Source: Amorphophallus konjac
Lineage: Eukaryota > Streptophyta > Magnoliopsida > Alismatales > Araceae
NCBI GenBank assembly: GCA_022559845.1
Contig: CM040117.1
Coordinates: 147,874,732-147,938,731 of the forward strand
DNA length: 64,000 nt
Reading direction: 5' to 3'
The stretch's first letter is position 1; each line of letters starts with the position of its first letter. The notes beneath the pieces are model-generated. The model worked only from the letters and a program-made list of their open reading frames with translations. It ran no database searches and was not told where the DNA came from. A program made the translations under genes and the position numbers. Positions 34,501 through 46,978 of the stretch are shown piece after piece.

Positions 34501-35294
34501 CACGACATTTTCGGTCGTGTACGTGCTTGTTTGGCGTCTGTCTAGGTCGTGTCTAGACCTGGATTGTTTGGGGCTGGTTGACAGGCTGGTGTACCCTTCT
34601 GTGTGAGTTTAGGGTCATCCATCTGTTGCCTTTTGTTTGGAGTAGTTTGGGGTGCTGAGGTTAATTCAGCAGTCGCTTGTTTGGTGCGGGTTCTCACCCT
34701 CTCCTGCGTGTTCCCTACTCCTACTTCCCGTCTGTTCCTTTACAGCTTTGTAGTGTAGCTTTCCTGCTTTGCTACGTTGCTGTTCTTGCTGCTTTGTTGT
34801 TGCTTCCGTTGCCTTCGCTTTGTGCGCTGTCCAGTGGGGATCCGCGTGACCCCTACTGAGTTTCTGTTGAGACTCACCCCTGCTGCTTTTCAGGTGGGTT
34901 TCGCCGTCTGCCTCTGCTGTTCCTGGCGGAGTGCTCTCTTGCTGTTGTAGCTGCCAGCCGTACCTGCGTCGGGCTTCTCCCGACTTCTGTGTACGTTTCT
35001 TTCTGTCGAACTGTACTGTGCTAGACTTGTTGTCTCTCCTTTGGGCTGGACTCTGTGTATAATTGTAATTGTTGAATTATTAATGAAAAGGTAATTTTAT
35101 TTCTGCTATTTTAGCAATCCAATCTAATGAAATTGCTTACTGTTATATCTATGTGGCTTCAATGTACTCTACACATGCCTTTTATCCCTTCGGCGCTTTC
35201 CCGCGCTTGGGAGGCCTCGCGGGTCCCTCATGGTATCACGTGTATTCGGTATTTATACCGGGTGCACCGGGTATCCGGAATCCGGGTCGCTACA
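31586..35294 (+). mobile_element. Complete solo LTR of family S
   Basis: 3709 bp from TGTAATGCCCTGG to GGGTCGCTACA with an exact TSD TTAGA at 31581-31585 and 35295-35299. CT-rich leader at 31880-31980, palindrome array at 32613-33400, end like that of 1-3203. No coding region: the short ORFs here are chance frames. It is nested in LTR O. Confidence 0.93.
32613..33400 (+). repeat. 28-nt palindrome array in solo LTR S
   Basis: Units with 10-nt arms and 8-nt loop. 32803-32830 is perfect (TCTAACGCGC / GCGCGTTAGA). 33159-33186 has AGTAACGCGC / GTGCGTTACT. Others are TGACGG.../...CCGTTA types. Spacing is irregular. It has the same geometry as the array at 786-1345 but different arms. Confidence 0.82.
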
Positions 35295-35299
35295 TTAGA

Positions 35300-35821
35300 C
35301 CAGCCATTTTTATATTGATTTCACACCAAATTAAGGCTAGATTAAGAGGAGAAGTTGGAATTTTCTTCTAATTCGGAGTTAATGGGTTTGGTAAAATTAG
35401 GTAAGGAATCTTGACAAATTTGGCCAAGTTTTGGCTATAAATAGAACCCCATTCGACCCTCAAATCATCCTTGGAAGCCAAGGCTATGCTGCTGTAGTGA
35501 TTGGAGGAGATTTGAAGGAAGAATCAAGGGTTTTCTTATTCCGACCTATATTTCTATCTCTTCTTAGATCTACTCAAAGGTAGGTGTCTCTCAAGCTAAA
35601 CTTCAATTAAAGCATGCTATCTTGTGTATCTTTCAGTGCTCTTTCCATTGATACATGTTTCCTTAAATTTCGTTAAGAAATGAGCAAGTTATGGTCTTTT
35701 TATTGGAGGGGTATTCCCGTTTTTCTTCAGAACCTTAACGCGCTGCCCATCAGGGGCGCGTTCATAAACGCGCTGCCCCGACATGGCGCGTTCCTATACC
35801 CTATTTCCATCATCCAGATTT

Positions 35822-35884
<63 letters not shown>

Positions 35885-36228
35885 TATTTCAGATCGCGCT
35901 AGTCTTAGATAGCGCATTCTTCAGATCGTGCTATTCAGAGCCAGTGCGTTCTTAGAAAATGTAGTTTTCAAAAAAAAATTTATTTTCCAGATCGCGCTGG
36001 CACTGGCTAGCGCGTTCTTCAGGTCGCGCTAGCCAAGACCAGCGCGTTCTGAAAAAAATAGATATAAATATATCTGTATATGTAACTTGAGTGCTACGTC
36101 GCGTTCTTTAAAAAAACCAACCAACCAACCTCGGCTCAGCTCGGCTCAAATAAATAAATAAATATATTAATAGTTTCGTATCCATACATAACTCGAGCCC
36201 ACATCTTATATGTAAAAATAGAGAAAAA
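35300..36228 (+). other. LTR O promoter and leader segment
   Basis: TATA at about 35434 (GGCTATAAATAGAACCC), leader, then a palindrome array (35736-36050) containing a (TA)n tract (35826-35878). No coding gene. Confidence 0.65.
35736..36050 (+). repeat. GCGC-stem palindrome array and (TA)n in LTR O
   Basis: At least six 28-nt units, e.g. 35736-35763 (TAACGCGC...GCGCGTTC) and units of GATCGCGCTA / TAGCGCATTC type after 35890. A pure TA microsatellite of about 52 bases separates units 2 and 3. Confidence 0.8.
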
Positions 36229-39200
36229 TGTAAGGGTCTCACCCCTGAAATTTCACAAACAAATTCCATCAATTTTTAAAGATAAAAATCTTTGAAGCTA
36301 ACGTGGAAATCTTAACTTATGAAATACACGACCCCCTCTTGGGCGTCATTTAGTTTCCGACAACTATCACGATCATTCTATCCCTCCAGCCTGCGTAGGC
36401 TGTAAACCCACTAAATACCCTATAATTCTGGATCTTGTCCCCCATCCTGTCGACCCTAAGGTTATAAAACACACTCTATTTTCTCCCTATCTGGTTAGTT
36501 CGAAGGTTAGACACGGGAACAAGCTCTGAAGAGTTACAGAGGAAGGGAAGGGCTACTTCTTCCTCTTGTCAACCATGCTATAAATCATGCTTAGAGTCCG
36601 TTTAGCTCGTCAACCATGCTATAAATCATGTATATACCATGTTATTTTAATAGCTCGTCAACCATGCTATAAATCATGTATATACCATGTTATTTTAATA
36701 GTCTGTCACATATTACCGTGATCTTTATGATTTTGAACTTAGTTTGTTAGCATGATTTTCATGAGTTTGTAAGCATATTTTATCACACTAGTTTTATAGT
36801 ATTAATAACCATATTTTTCAACCTTAATATGCAGCATCTGTTACACTAATACGTGCATGTTTAATAACCAAGAGGGTCTAGTCCTGATGAAAATGGCGCC
36901 CCTGACCAGGGCGCTAATTTCAAAATTGAAGACAGCGTACGCAGTCGTCATTTAAATGAAGACATGCCTCATGTCGTCAATTCGATTACTGGAATTTTGA
37001 GTAATTGATAATTCAACACATTCAAAAATTCATAACTATCAAACTAAAGCACGAAATTTTTGCATGAACATGTTTCTGGAATCCTGACATTTTTCTCAAC
37101 ATATTCGTACCATTACTTCTTGATTCGGAGCTTTTTCACACTGATAAATAGTGCACACTCAACTGAAAATGGCGCCCTTGACCAAGGCGCCAATTTCAAA
37201 ATTGAAGGCTACCCGAGAGGGCGTCAATTAATTGAAGACATGGGTCAAGTTGTCAATTCAATTTTCTATAATTTTCCTAAAACAATAAATCATCGCATTC
37301 AAAAATCAATAACTAATTAACTGGACCTTGAAATTTTGACAGAATATACTTCTGTGACCCTGAGATTTTTCTCCATCTGACCATGTCTTCGGATTCTGAT
37401 TAGGAGAAACTTTGGAGAAATGAATAGTAACTTGTGTCACAAAATTTACAGTTCTGATACGAAGCACAACTCACTTGAAAAAAATAAATCAATTGGTGTG
37501 TCGTCAATTTGAGTTGAACATGTACTTAAATTGAAGACACCCTGGAAGTCTTCAATTAAATGAAGACTACCCACAGAGTCTTCAATTTGTTAAATGAAGA
37601 CTGCCAACAGAGTCTTCAATTTATTACTTGAAGACAGCCCTTAAGTCTTCAATTACAGAATTGAAGATGGCCCTCAAGTCTTCAATTAATTGGAGACTGC
37701 TCACAGGGGCGTCAATTCCGTTTCTTGAGGAATTAAAGTTATAACATTAGAAAATTCATATCTGTGAAACCAAAACTCAGTAATTATATCTGAACATGTT
37801 TCTGGACTCCCGAGTAATTATACTAAGTATTCATATCCTTATTTTCGAATTTCGAGAAACTTTTTCGAAATGAATAGTGCTTTCAGTCACAAAATGTATA
37901 TGCCAGGTGAAAATCACTGAATTGAAGACGGTCCTTAAGTCTTCAATTTCAGAATTGAAGACGGCCCTCAAGTCTTCAATTACTGAATTGAAGACGGCCC
38001 TTAAGTCTTCAATTTCTGAATTGAAGACAGCCCTCAAGTCTTCAATTAATTGAAGACTGGGTAAAGGGGTGCCAATTTCATATATGTATATATATATATT
38101 TGAAAAATCAAAATTTTGAAAGATTGGGCAACCCCCAGGCGCCAATTACTGAATTGAAGACGGCCCTTAAGTCTTCAATTTCAGAATTGAAGACGGCCCT
38201 CAAGTCTTCAATTAATTGAAGACTGGGTAAAGGGGCGCCAATTTGATATATATATATAATTTTAAAAATTGAAAATTTAAAGGATTAGCAAACCCTCAGA
38301 TTCCAACTCAGTAATTATAACTTCTGATCTTGATCTATCTCGAGAATTGTGCAAACACAACCCTAATCCATACTCCTGCGTATGATGAGTACTTGAAATT
38401 CCGTTCCATGAAAAATCTACTTGTGTATACCCTACATGGTCAAACCTTGAATCTCTTAAACTACCATTTGGGAGTGTAGGAGCTAAGTGCCATGCAGGGC
38501 AAAGTGCTACGTTGTGGGAGCCACCTCTTGAGGCCGTACGGCGTAAAGTGCTACACGACGGGAGACACCTCTTGAGCCTGTAGGGGCCACCTCTAGAATC
38601 CTCCATAACCAAATGACTAGTTAATCTCGTCTGAAATACTACGTTTCTAAATTCTTGAAATTCTATATTGGCTATAAATGAGAGTGGATGTCAAAGGTAA
38701 TACATGAAATGCTGTGCATATAGGGCCCGGTCTGGTCCTAGGAGGAGCACCCGAAGGTACTTGTGCCCATGGGAGTTTATTGACCACAGTGTTTAGCATT
38801 GCACCAGAGTACTTGCTTGACTTGAGACACTCCACCCCTACTCTCTCTCTCTCCTTACTTACTTGACTTGCGTGGCCCGGAACGGGCGACACTTGACTTG
38901 TGGCCCGAGAAAGGGCAAAATACTTACATGATAATAGCCAATTCTACAGATACGTACTTGACATTACTTGCTTGAATTGAGTTTTTACTTGCTCGTACCT
39001 GAGATATACTTGTACATGAGTTCATTCTCATACTTGCGTTCATACTTGTACACGAATCCTTGCTTGCCCAAAGTGGCATTTACATCTGTAAATTCTTGAA
39101 ATGCTACTTGTCAAATACTTGAAATCTTGTTATACTCTCTTTATACAGTTCTTGATCTCTTATTGTTCATCATGTAGAGAATTACCTGTATATCTGACTC

Positions 39201-39708
39201 TTTTGTACGTACGTCATGCATAGCCATACTGATAATATATGCAAGTTGTAATTCACGTAAAGACTGCTCGAATTTGAGATGTAATTCCTACTGAGTGATT
39301 CGCTCATCCAGTTATTTCCTAACATTTTCAGGTGATTCGGATAGCGACAATAATGGGTTTGAGGCCGAGTGAAGAGTGCTAGAACGCCATCCATTTATCA
39401 TTAGCTAGTCGAGTCTTTGAATTTATTTGAGTCTACCTTGTATTCCCAGTTGTGTCAGTTAGTGGTATAAACTTTGTGCTAAGTCGTGTGGCCTAATGTT
39501 TGGCTTTCTAAAATTGGAAATTTGTCATGGACTATCTTTATTTTCTTTGATTAATCAAATAAACATCACTTGGACTATTGGAATTTATTAGATTTTTAGT
39601 CATTTGCGCACTCCGAAATTTTGTATGTTAAAATTCTTATCGCTCTAATGACACGATCTATATAGACACGTCACGCATCCGAGTATCTTCCGCGCTCAGG
39701 ACGTGACA
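36229..39708 (+). mobile_element. LTR I nested in LTR O (left edge tentative)
   Basis: The right end CGCGCTCAGGACGTGACA at 39708 is LTR-like and its last 1 kb resembles LTR O (for example the GGGCCCGGTCTGGTCCTAGG block at about 38727 and 39883). The left edge is placed at TGTAAGGGTCTCACCCC. Flanks AAAAA (36224-36228) and AAAAC (39709-39713) match in four of five bases, so the boundary needs support. TATA-like GGTTATAAAAC at about 36470. Confidence 0.55.
36888..38240 (+). repeat. GAAGAC/GTCTTC palindrome array in LTR I
   Basis: A dense run at 37525-38225: arms AATTGAAGAC and GTCTTCAATT around 9-nt loops such as GGCCCTTAA, about 33-bp spacing (one clean unit is 37986-38014). Two GGCGCC-stem palindromes lie at about 36893 and 37170. 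(TA)n-like short tracts at about 38085 and 38248. Confidence 0.85.
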
Positions 39709-40583
39709 AAACATGATGCCTTAAAATTATTATTCACTTCTCTTGCAACTTCTGAGATTTTTTCCAGATCTGTACTTTTTACAAATGAGCTTATTCTTAA
39801 AATTCATTGGCCATAGTGTTAAGTGGATGTCTAAACGTACTTGGGATCTTATGATCCATCGACCCAATGTCTGCATTAATGGGGCCCGGTCTGATCCTCG
39901 GAGGAGCGCCCGAAAGTACTTGTGCCCATAGGAGTTGATTGACCACGGTGCGGCATTGCACCGAAGTGCATGACTTGTTAGATTATTACGGCATTCCACT
40001 ATTCGTACTTGTTACTTGTTTACATGATTACTTGAAAATTACATGAATTACTTGACTTGCGTGAAATGGCCAATTACATGAAATTCTTTACTTGTTCAAA
40101 GTTATTACTTGAAAATTTCTCTTGATATCTTGTTATCTCAATTACTTGGAAATTCCACTCATGTTATACACTTTTCGATGCAACTTAGAAAGATTACTTA
40201 AATTGTTAAACACTTAAAGATTGCCTAATTTTTAGAGATATAAAATCCTACTGAGCTTTTTGCTCACCCTACGTTTTAGTTAAACTGTTGCAGGAAATGA
40301 CATTGAACAAGGGAATGGACAAGAGTGAGAGAGTGATTTTCTTTTCCCTAGGATTTATGTAGATCATTAGTGTTTTACAAGAATCATGTAATTTGGGTTT
40401 GGAAGTTTGTAATTGCCTTTATGGCTTATGAATTAGCAATGTAAACCTCTACTTTGATGGAATAAAAGTATCATTTTCTCACCAATCTTTGTCTTAGAAT
40501 TAAATTTGTACATGCTCTAATCGACACGCTTGATTACGACTCGCTCACGCCCTCGATATTCCGCGTCGGGGCGTGACACAAAG

Positions 40584-41830
40584 TGTATCTAATAAACACG
40601 TACCGGAATACGTGCTATGTACTTATGAAAGACTCAAGATGAGAGGGAATAGTGTAGAAAACAGCGATCAAATCACCCATGTAATAATTCCACAAATCAT
40701 AGGAAATATCATTTACTACAAAACTATATTGTTTGGACAAAAATTAGCATATATTGAAATTAAGTTTAAAACATGCTTCTACTAACCAAAAGGTGCCTAA
40801 CATGAGTAGGGGCATAATCAAGTGAAATATGGAATAATCATAGCATATTATATCATGAAAATTAACTAAGGTTCGGACTGGTTTTTAGGACCAGATTGCG
40901 GCCATGGAAAGGACCACCTTACATAGACGCGATCAGTCGCGAGACCACCATTACCGAGAAGCGATCGTCGGGAGACCGCCTTCTGCCTTCCAGACAGAAG
41001 GGTTAAAGTCGTGCAATTAAGGCCTATTCTAGGGCAAGTGGTGAATGAAAACTTCTGTAAACATGGTCCACCTCACACCGTCGCACCGAGCCCCCTCCAC
41101 GCCCCCCTGCCTGCATACCGCCGCGAGCCGCTGCCGCTCTCTCCACCTCGTCGCCGTCGTCATCTGCCCGCCGTCGAGCCCGTTGTCGCCGTCGCTCTGC
41201 TGCATACACCTCCGGCACCTTCCTCCGCTCCATCTCTACCGGCCACCGCGGTCCGTCGCCCGACATCATCCCCCCTCACATGGTCGCCACTGCGCACCCT
41301 CTTCCCATCTCTCCCCTCTCTTCACATTTCTCTCTTTCTCCCACCGTCTCTCTCTCTCTCTTCTTCTCTCCCTTTCTCCTACCGTCTCTCTATCTCTGTT
41401 TCTTTCTTCTCTCTCTTTCTGTCTCCCTCTCGCGATTTCTCTCTGTCTCTATCTTTCTCTCTCTTCCCTCCCCCCTCTCGCTATCTCTTTCTCTCTCCCT
41501 CTCTTGATCTCTCTCATTTCGATCTCTCTCTTCTCTCTCTTTCTCTCTCTAACTTTCTCTCTCTACCTCTCCCCTATATATTGATCTATTTTCATTTTTT
41601 TGTTATATTCTCTTCACCTTTATATATAGATATATATTTATGTAGATATATATAAATATATAGATATATATGGCTTTCTCTCTCACCACTTATATATATA
41701 TCTATATAGATATATAGATCTATATATATATATGTTTACATAAGTATATATGTATATAGATATGTATATCTATATTTAAACATACACATATATCTATGTG
41801 TGTATATTTATATATATGTAAATATTGTTT
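40584..41830 (-). mobile_element. Chromovirus C LTR, second part
   Basis: Continues after the CAAAG duplication. Palindromes with CGATC/GGTC arms at 40890-40985, then a region that is GAGAG-rich in minus reading (41130-41570) and an (AT)-rich tract (41575-41830). The far end of the LTR is not recognised. Large ORFs here come from the CT-rich sequence and are not genes. Confidence 0.5.
41640..41825. repeat. TA/GATA-rich low-complexity tract
   Basis: Irregular TATATAGATATATA units over about 185 bases. Confidence 0.8.
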
Positions 41831-42429
41831 TCGCTCATATTAGAGTTCATCCTTCTCAAAGTTCAAAAAGAAAAGCGAGGCTTCGGCCCACTTAGCACTC
41901 CCACGTGTTACCATACACAAGAGAAGTTGTTTTGTCCCACTGTTTGCCCGCACCGTTCCCGTGTTGCTGGAGCATCTCTCGAAGCCCCCATCGGCTTCTT
42001 AATAAGCGTTCTCACCTCTTTCATTTTGTAGTGTTTTTTAGTCCATTGGGTGCATCGCATGCATCATTTGTCGTCTGTATCGTGCCTCTCTCCCTGAGTA
42101 GGCTTGGTGTGTGATTTACTTTATATTTATTTGTGTGTCATTCATCATATCATCCCCACCCTTTGTATCTAAAAGGGGTTTAATAGCACCAACCAGGTGC
42201 ATGTTGTTCATGATTTTAGCATTTTATCCAATGGATTGATACTACACCATCATCCTGATTATGTTTCTGTGTTTGTTCCTTTTGCAAGGGTAACCAGCTA
42301 GAATGCCCTCTTCTTCGGCCTGTCGAAAGAAGAGGAAGAAGGAGTCCACATTATCCCCTATCTGAGGTGAAGCGATCATTCAATTCAGGGCCCTTAGTCC
42401 CTGGCGATCACAACATCAAACGCGTGCTT
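41831..42429. other. Unassigned stretch
   Basis: No convincing gene or repeat. A 20-codon frame at 42303-42363 begins MPSSSACRKKRKK, reminiscent of but not clearly related to the Tat1 antisense ORF start. Confidence 0.3.
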
Positions 42430-44389
42430 CTTAGTAATCTCTTTTTTTGTGTCTATAATACCCGCGGAGAGTCACTTCCCGCAGTGGTTTGTTATTATAC
42501 TCTAATTGGCAGCGGTGAGTCACTTCACCGTGACCCTTTAGTTTCAGCACTCCCTTATCCTCGCTGTAAAATCCCGCGGAGAGTGACATCTCGTGACGGT
42601 TTATTTGATCCCTTTTACATTTTGATATATTTCTGTAAAAATCCCGCAAAGACTAATGTCCTGTGGTGGTTCGCTTTCTTTCATATTGTCGTTATGGTCC
42701 ACCTAGGTTCTAGGGCCCATGTGGGGCTGGTTTAAAGTCCAAGATTAGACTTGGACCAAGGGGGGACAAGGTGGAAGAAAATTCAAACTTGGACCAAGCA
42801 AAGTCCAAGATGCTCCCCCCTTATAATATAGTTTATTCCATATTGTATTTTTATTTAATTTGGTCATTTGACCGAATGGGGGAAGAAAATACTATCCCTA
42901 GTTTACCCCTCCCCTCTCTCCCACGAAATTCCCAGCCCCCCACCCCTTGCCATTCTCTATATAAGCCTATGTATAGTGTCATTAGATATTTTAATAAAGA
43001 ATTAAGCATTTTTGCCAAGAGCAAGCCCAAGGGCACCCCTTTCTCTCTCTCACACCCTTGCAGATGGAGTTCTGTAAATTTCTTGAGGTGTGAAGCCTCC
43101 TCCCCTCACCCTCTCTGAGTGAGAAGCTCAGCACCGCCGCCGCCGCCATCGAGCCGCCGTTGCACCGCCATCGCCACCGCGTCGAAGTTCTGTCTACATC
43201 AGGACAGAGGGTTGAAGCCCAAATTTTATCTCCACATCATAATATCTGATTGAGCTGCATTCTTCTTGTTATCTCCAGTCTCCATTTTAAATTTCGTGTC
43301 AATCAGAGGTCATTTGGTATTTTTCCCATAATTTTCATTCCACCCCTGACAGTCTGCTAATCATCAGATCTGTAGGATAGGAGTCTGTTCTTCTATTTTT
43401 TCCACCCACTTATACATCTCCAAAAAATCCCCAAAAATTCATGCGTGTTCCCCACTTTCTTACCTTCCACCCATAATTTTTCTAGGGTCTAGATCTATCG
43501 TCTTCCTATCGGTCAAAATTCATTTTCAGGGAAAACTCAGTTTGTCCTGTGTGTCTGTCAGTCCAAACCATCAGAAACCTTTGAGGGACAGTCGTTTTCA
43601 TTTTCAATCCATTCACTTGATGGATCTAAGAAAATTATATGTTGTATCCCTATGAGTCCTCTATCCATCGGTACCAATTTTGCGTCAATCCGACATCGGA
43701 TCTGGCCGCAAGAAATCTTTTCGTGAAGGCGTGCAGTTTAGATCCGAGGACAGGCCAGCAACTCAGTCCGAGAATTAATTCCTCAGAAAAAATGTTGGCC
43801 CACCTTCGGTGATCGCAGCTCTTGGAGGTCGATCGGCAACCCATCAGAAGCGTCCCAGTCAGTCGCCGCAGCAAGGAGTTGACCGGAAGTCGTCATCCCA
43901 GTTGTTGAGTTCCCTTGCTGTACCGAGTCGGATCAGCAACCCTTCTCCGGCCCAAATTGCTTCCCATCAACCCGAGTCGTTACTCCTGGGTCCGCCATTG
44001 TAGCCCTTTACCTTCCTGTATGGAGTGGGTAATTAAATTCACCGCTGTAATTATTTATTCACTATACACCGGGAGTACGAGCTTCGGCCGGGATCGTCTT
44101 CCCCACGCCCGGAGCGTGGAGGTAAACTCGCCTCCCTCTTTATCGCATTTGCTTATCATACTTTTGAATGCCGTTGCTAGAGTGATAGGAACGTAGCTCG
44201 CTATATTATTTCAATCACCGCTGCAAGAGAGTGAGTATGACTCGTCCCTTGACTCAATCCGAGTACACGCGGAAGAGCCGAGTACCCTTGACTCATTGCC
44301 GGTTTCTCAACCACGCACGATCTCGCGTTTCCCTCGCTAGGGACGAGTGGCGAGCTAGAGTCCCAGGTTCGCGTGTCCGTCCCGCATCA
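42430..44389 (+). mobile_element. Diverged LTR of the Y/D-type family, + orientation
   Basis: The reverse complement of the Y LTR aligns along it: a CCACCTAGG...GGGCCCATGTGGGG block at about 42700, TATA TATATAAG at 42958-42965, and the leader block ending GTCCGTCCCGCATCA at 44389. The left edge is approximate. No primer site follows 44389, so it is a solo or truncated LTR. Four related about-65-bp units (CCCGCGGAGAGTSAC) lie at about 42460-42660. Confidence 0.6.
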
Positions 44390-45059
44390 GCTGATATGCC
44401 CAGATCCGGTGTCAGATCGAGACGCGGTTGGCACCGTTGGAAAGAGGACTCAAAAATCTACGACATATGTTGATTTCAGATCCATCCAGTAAAAGGATTG
44501 TTAATGAAAATGACTGTGGCACTGACACTTTTCTGGCTCGGAATCCAGATCCAGTCGAACAGGAGGGGAGCTGTCTGAAGATGATTTTTGACTGAGGGGT
44601 TGGCGATGGATTTCGGGCTTGTGGAATTTATGGGTCGAAGAGGACTATGTGGGAGACGTACATAATTATTTTGGGAATTTTCAGAGGTGTTTTGAGGGGT
44701 GGTAAAAATAGAAGAACATGACTCTATCCTGCAGATTTGCAACCAGGCAGATTGTGAGGGGTAGGAAGAATGACCTAGGAGGGGCAAACGGGATCGGAAT
44801 GGAACAAAATTTATATTGGTGAAAAGCTAACACGAAGGGGGACAACCCCTCAAAATCTCAACTCGATAAGAGCTGTGGACTGGGAGCACCAACCTGTTCT
44901 TTAGGCTACTGTTCTAGATTTCATGGTTTAGGACAGCAGGGTGATGGTGGCTTGTGGCGGCTCGTTGGCAGCTCCGATGGCGGCGGCGGCGGCGGTGGCG
45001 GAGCTTCACACTCCAGGGAAGAGGTAGAAGTTGGATTCACTTCAATATTTATGGCTTCA
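44390..45059 (-). mobile_element. Older LTR B, left piece
   Basis: Minus-oriented LTR sequence of the Y family (matches about 45776-46450 of the Y LTR). Its other piece is 54062-54643: Y inserted between them, duplicating CTTCA. B abuts the + LTR at 44389 head to head. Confidence 0.7.
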
Positions 45060-46978
45060 TGATGCGGGACAGGATGCGAACCTGGGACTCTAGCTCGCGG
45101 ACGTCCCTAAGCGAGGGAAATGCGTGGATCTGCGCGGTTGAGGAACCGGCAATGAGTCAGGGGTATCGGCTTTTCTGTGTGTACTCAGATTGAGTCACGG
45201 GACGGGTCACACTCACTCTCTCCCAAGGGTGATTGAAATAATATAACAAGCTAATTAACCTATCACTTGCAAGCAACGGCATATAGAAATATATACGAAT
45301 AAAGCAAATGCCAAAGAGGGGAGCGGAAACGATACCTCCACGCTACCAGGCGTGGGGAAGGCGACCCCGGCCAAGACTCGTACTCCCAGTACAAACAATT
45401 ACAATAATTACATAAATGAATTCTACTATCCACTCAATGTAGGGTGGTAAAGGGCTACACGTGGGACCCAGGAGTAGAGAACTTGGGTTGACGGGCAGCA
45501 AGCCGGAAGGGCTTTCGGACCGGAGGTGGGCTGCTGGTCCGACTCGGTACTGTTCAAACTCGATGGATAGCAAGTGAACTCGACTGCTGGGACGGCGGCT
45601 TCCGGACATCTCCTTGCTACGATGACTAGCTGGGACGCTGCTGGGGGGTTGCCGGTCGATCCCCGGGAGCGGCGGTCGTTGGTTCATAGCCGAGGATTTA
45701 TGGGAGAATTAACTCCCAACTCTATTCTGCAGTCCTACCTCATGACAGATCTGCGCGCCTCCACAAAAATAATTGTTATGCCCAGATCCGGAGGTGGATC
45801 GAGGCGAGGTTGGCACCATTGGACAGAGGACTCAAAGGGATACATCATAAATTAATTTCACATCCTTCCAGCAAACGAATTGGAAATGAAAACCACTGTG
45901 GCACAGTTGTTTCTGCTGGGTAAGATTACAGACAGTCAGGACAGACAAGGAGCTCCCTGAAAATGGCTTTTGACCGATAGGGAAGGGGTGGATCTGGATC
46001 TTGGGGATTTTATGGTGGATAGAGGGGGATGTGTGGGACGTGCTTAAATTTTTTGGGATTTTTTGGAGATGGTTAATGGGACGGGAAAAATATAACAACG
46101 GAGTACAATCCCGCAGATCTGATGATGGGCAGACTGTCAGGGGTGGAACTAAAAGAGTGGAAAAAATAGCAAACGGTGGTAGATGGACAAGAAATTTAAA
46201 ATAGGAGGAGGTAGCAACAAGGGGGACGATCTATCAAAATTTAAAGATCATCTGATACACGGATTGGGAAGACCAACCTTTTCTTTGAGCTCCTATCCTG
46301 GATCTCGGAATCTTGGACGGCACTTCAAAGAACTGGCTGTGGCGGCTCGATGGCGACACGAACGGAGGCAGCCACGGCGGTGGCTGGAAGTCGGATCCAG
46401 TGGAGATGATAGAGGTGGAAGTCACTCACAGAATCAAGGCTTCACACCTTGGATTTGATGCAACAATCACAGCTGCAAGAAGGGGAGAGAGGGGCGTCCT
46501 TGGGCTCTTGGGATTTTCACCAAATTTCTTCTCATTAATTGTCAAAATAATAAAAATACATGAGTTTTATAGACCTAACTAAATGACCATCACTACCCTC
46601 AGATCTAGGGTTAGGGAGGGGCAATTAAGGGATGAGAATATTTAATTCATTTTCCCTTCTCCCATGTGGTCAAAACAACATAAAAAAAGGATAAATGGCA
46701 AGTGGGCATCTTGGACTTTTCTTGGTCCAACTTTGAAAGGTCTTGGTCTAAGCCCACCTTAGACTTTGAACCACCCCACATGGGCCCTAGAGCCTAGGTG
46801 GACTAATGGGAAAGAAGGTGGGGGTCCCGCCGGGCCACATGGCCTTTTGCAAAGAAACCCACTAAAACCTAAGGACTCACACTTTGGCTTATAGTTGCCA
46901 TACAATTGCAAACCCATTTAACACAAGGGTATAAATGTAAATAAAAAAGTTAGTGGTCGTACTTTTATGTCCCCATCA
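45060..46978 (-). repeat. Y LTR, left copy
   Basis: 1919 bp. Starts TGATGCGGGACAGG (+ reading) and ends TGTCCCCATCA. Minus TATA (TATAAAA) at 46565-46571. Contains a CCACGC/GCGTGG palindrome (about 45338). Confidence 0.9.

Larger units (their letters stand above)
31193..40578 (+). mobile_element. Solo LTR O (with nested LTRs inside)
   Basis: Begins TGTAGAAACCCG and ends CGGGGCGTGACA, flanked by CAAAG at 31188-31192 and 40579-40583. Without the two nested LTRs it is about 2.19 kb. + orientation: a TATA (GGCTATAAATAG at about 35434) and a polyadenylation-like AATAAA near 40460. The end resembles chromovirus (Tekay/Del-type) LTR ends. No internal coding region is present, so it is a solo LTR made by LTR-LTR recombination. 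Confidence 0.82.

Noticed and set aside
41011..41655. 214-codon + ORF rich in Ser/Leu/Pro
   Set aside because: It is the translation of a CT-rich microsatellite-like tract; no domain and other frames are equally open.
42303..42363. Start of another Tat antisense gene (MPSSSACRKKRKK)
   Set aside because: Only a short similarity to 12743; stop after 20 codons and no further match.
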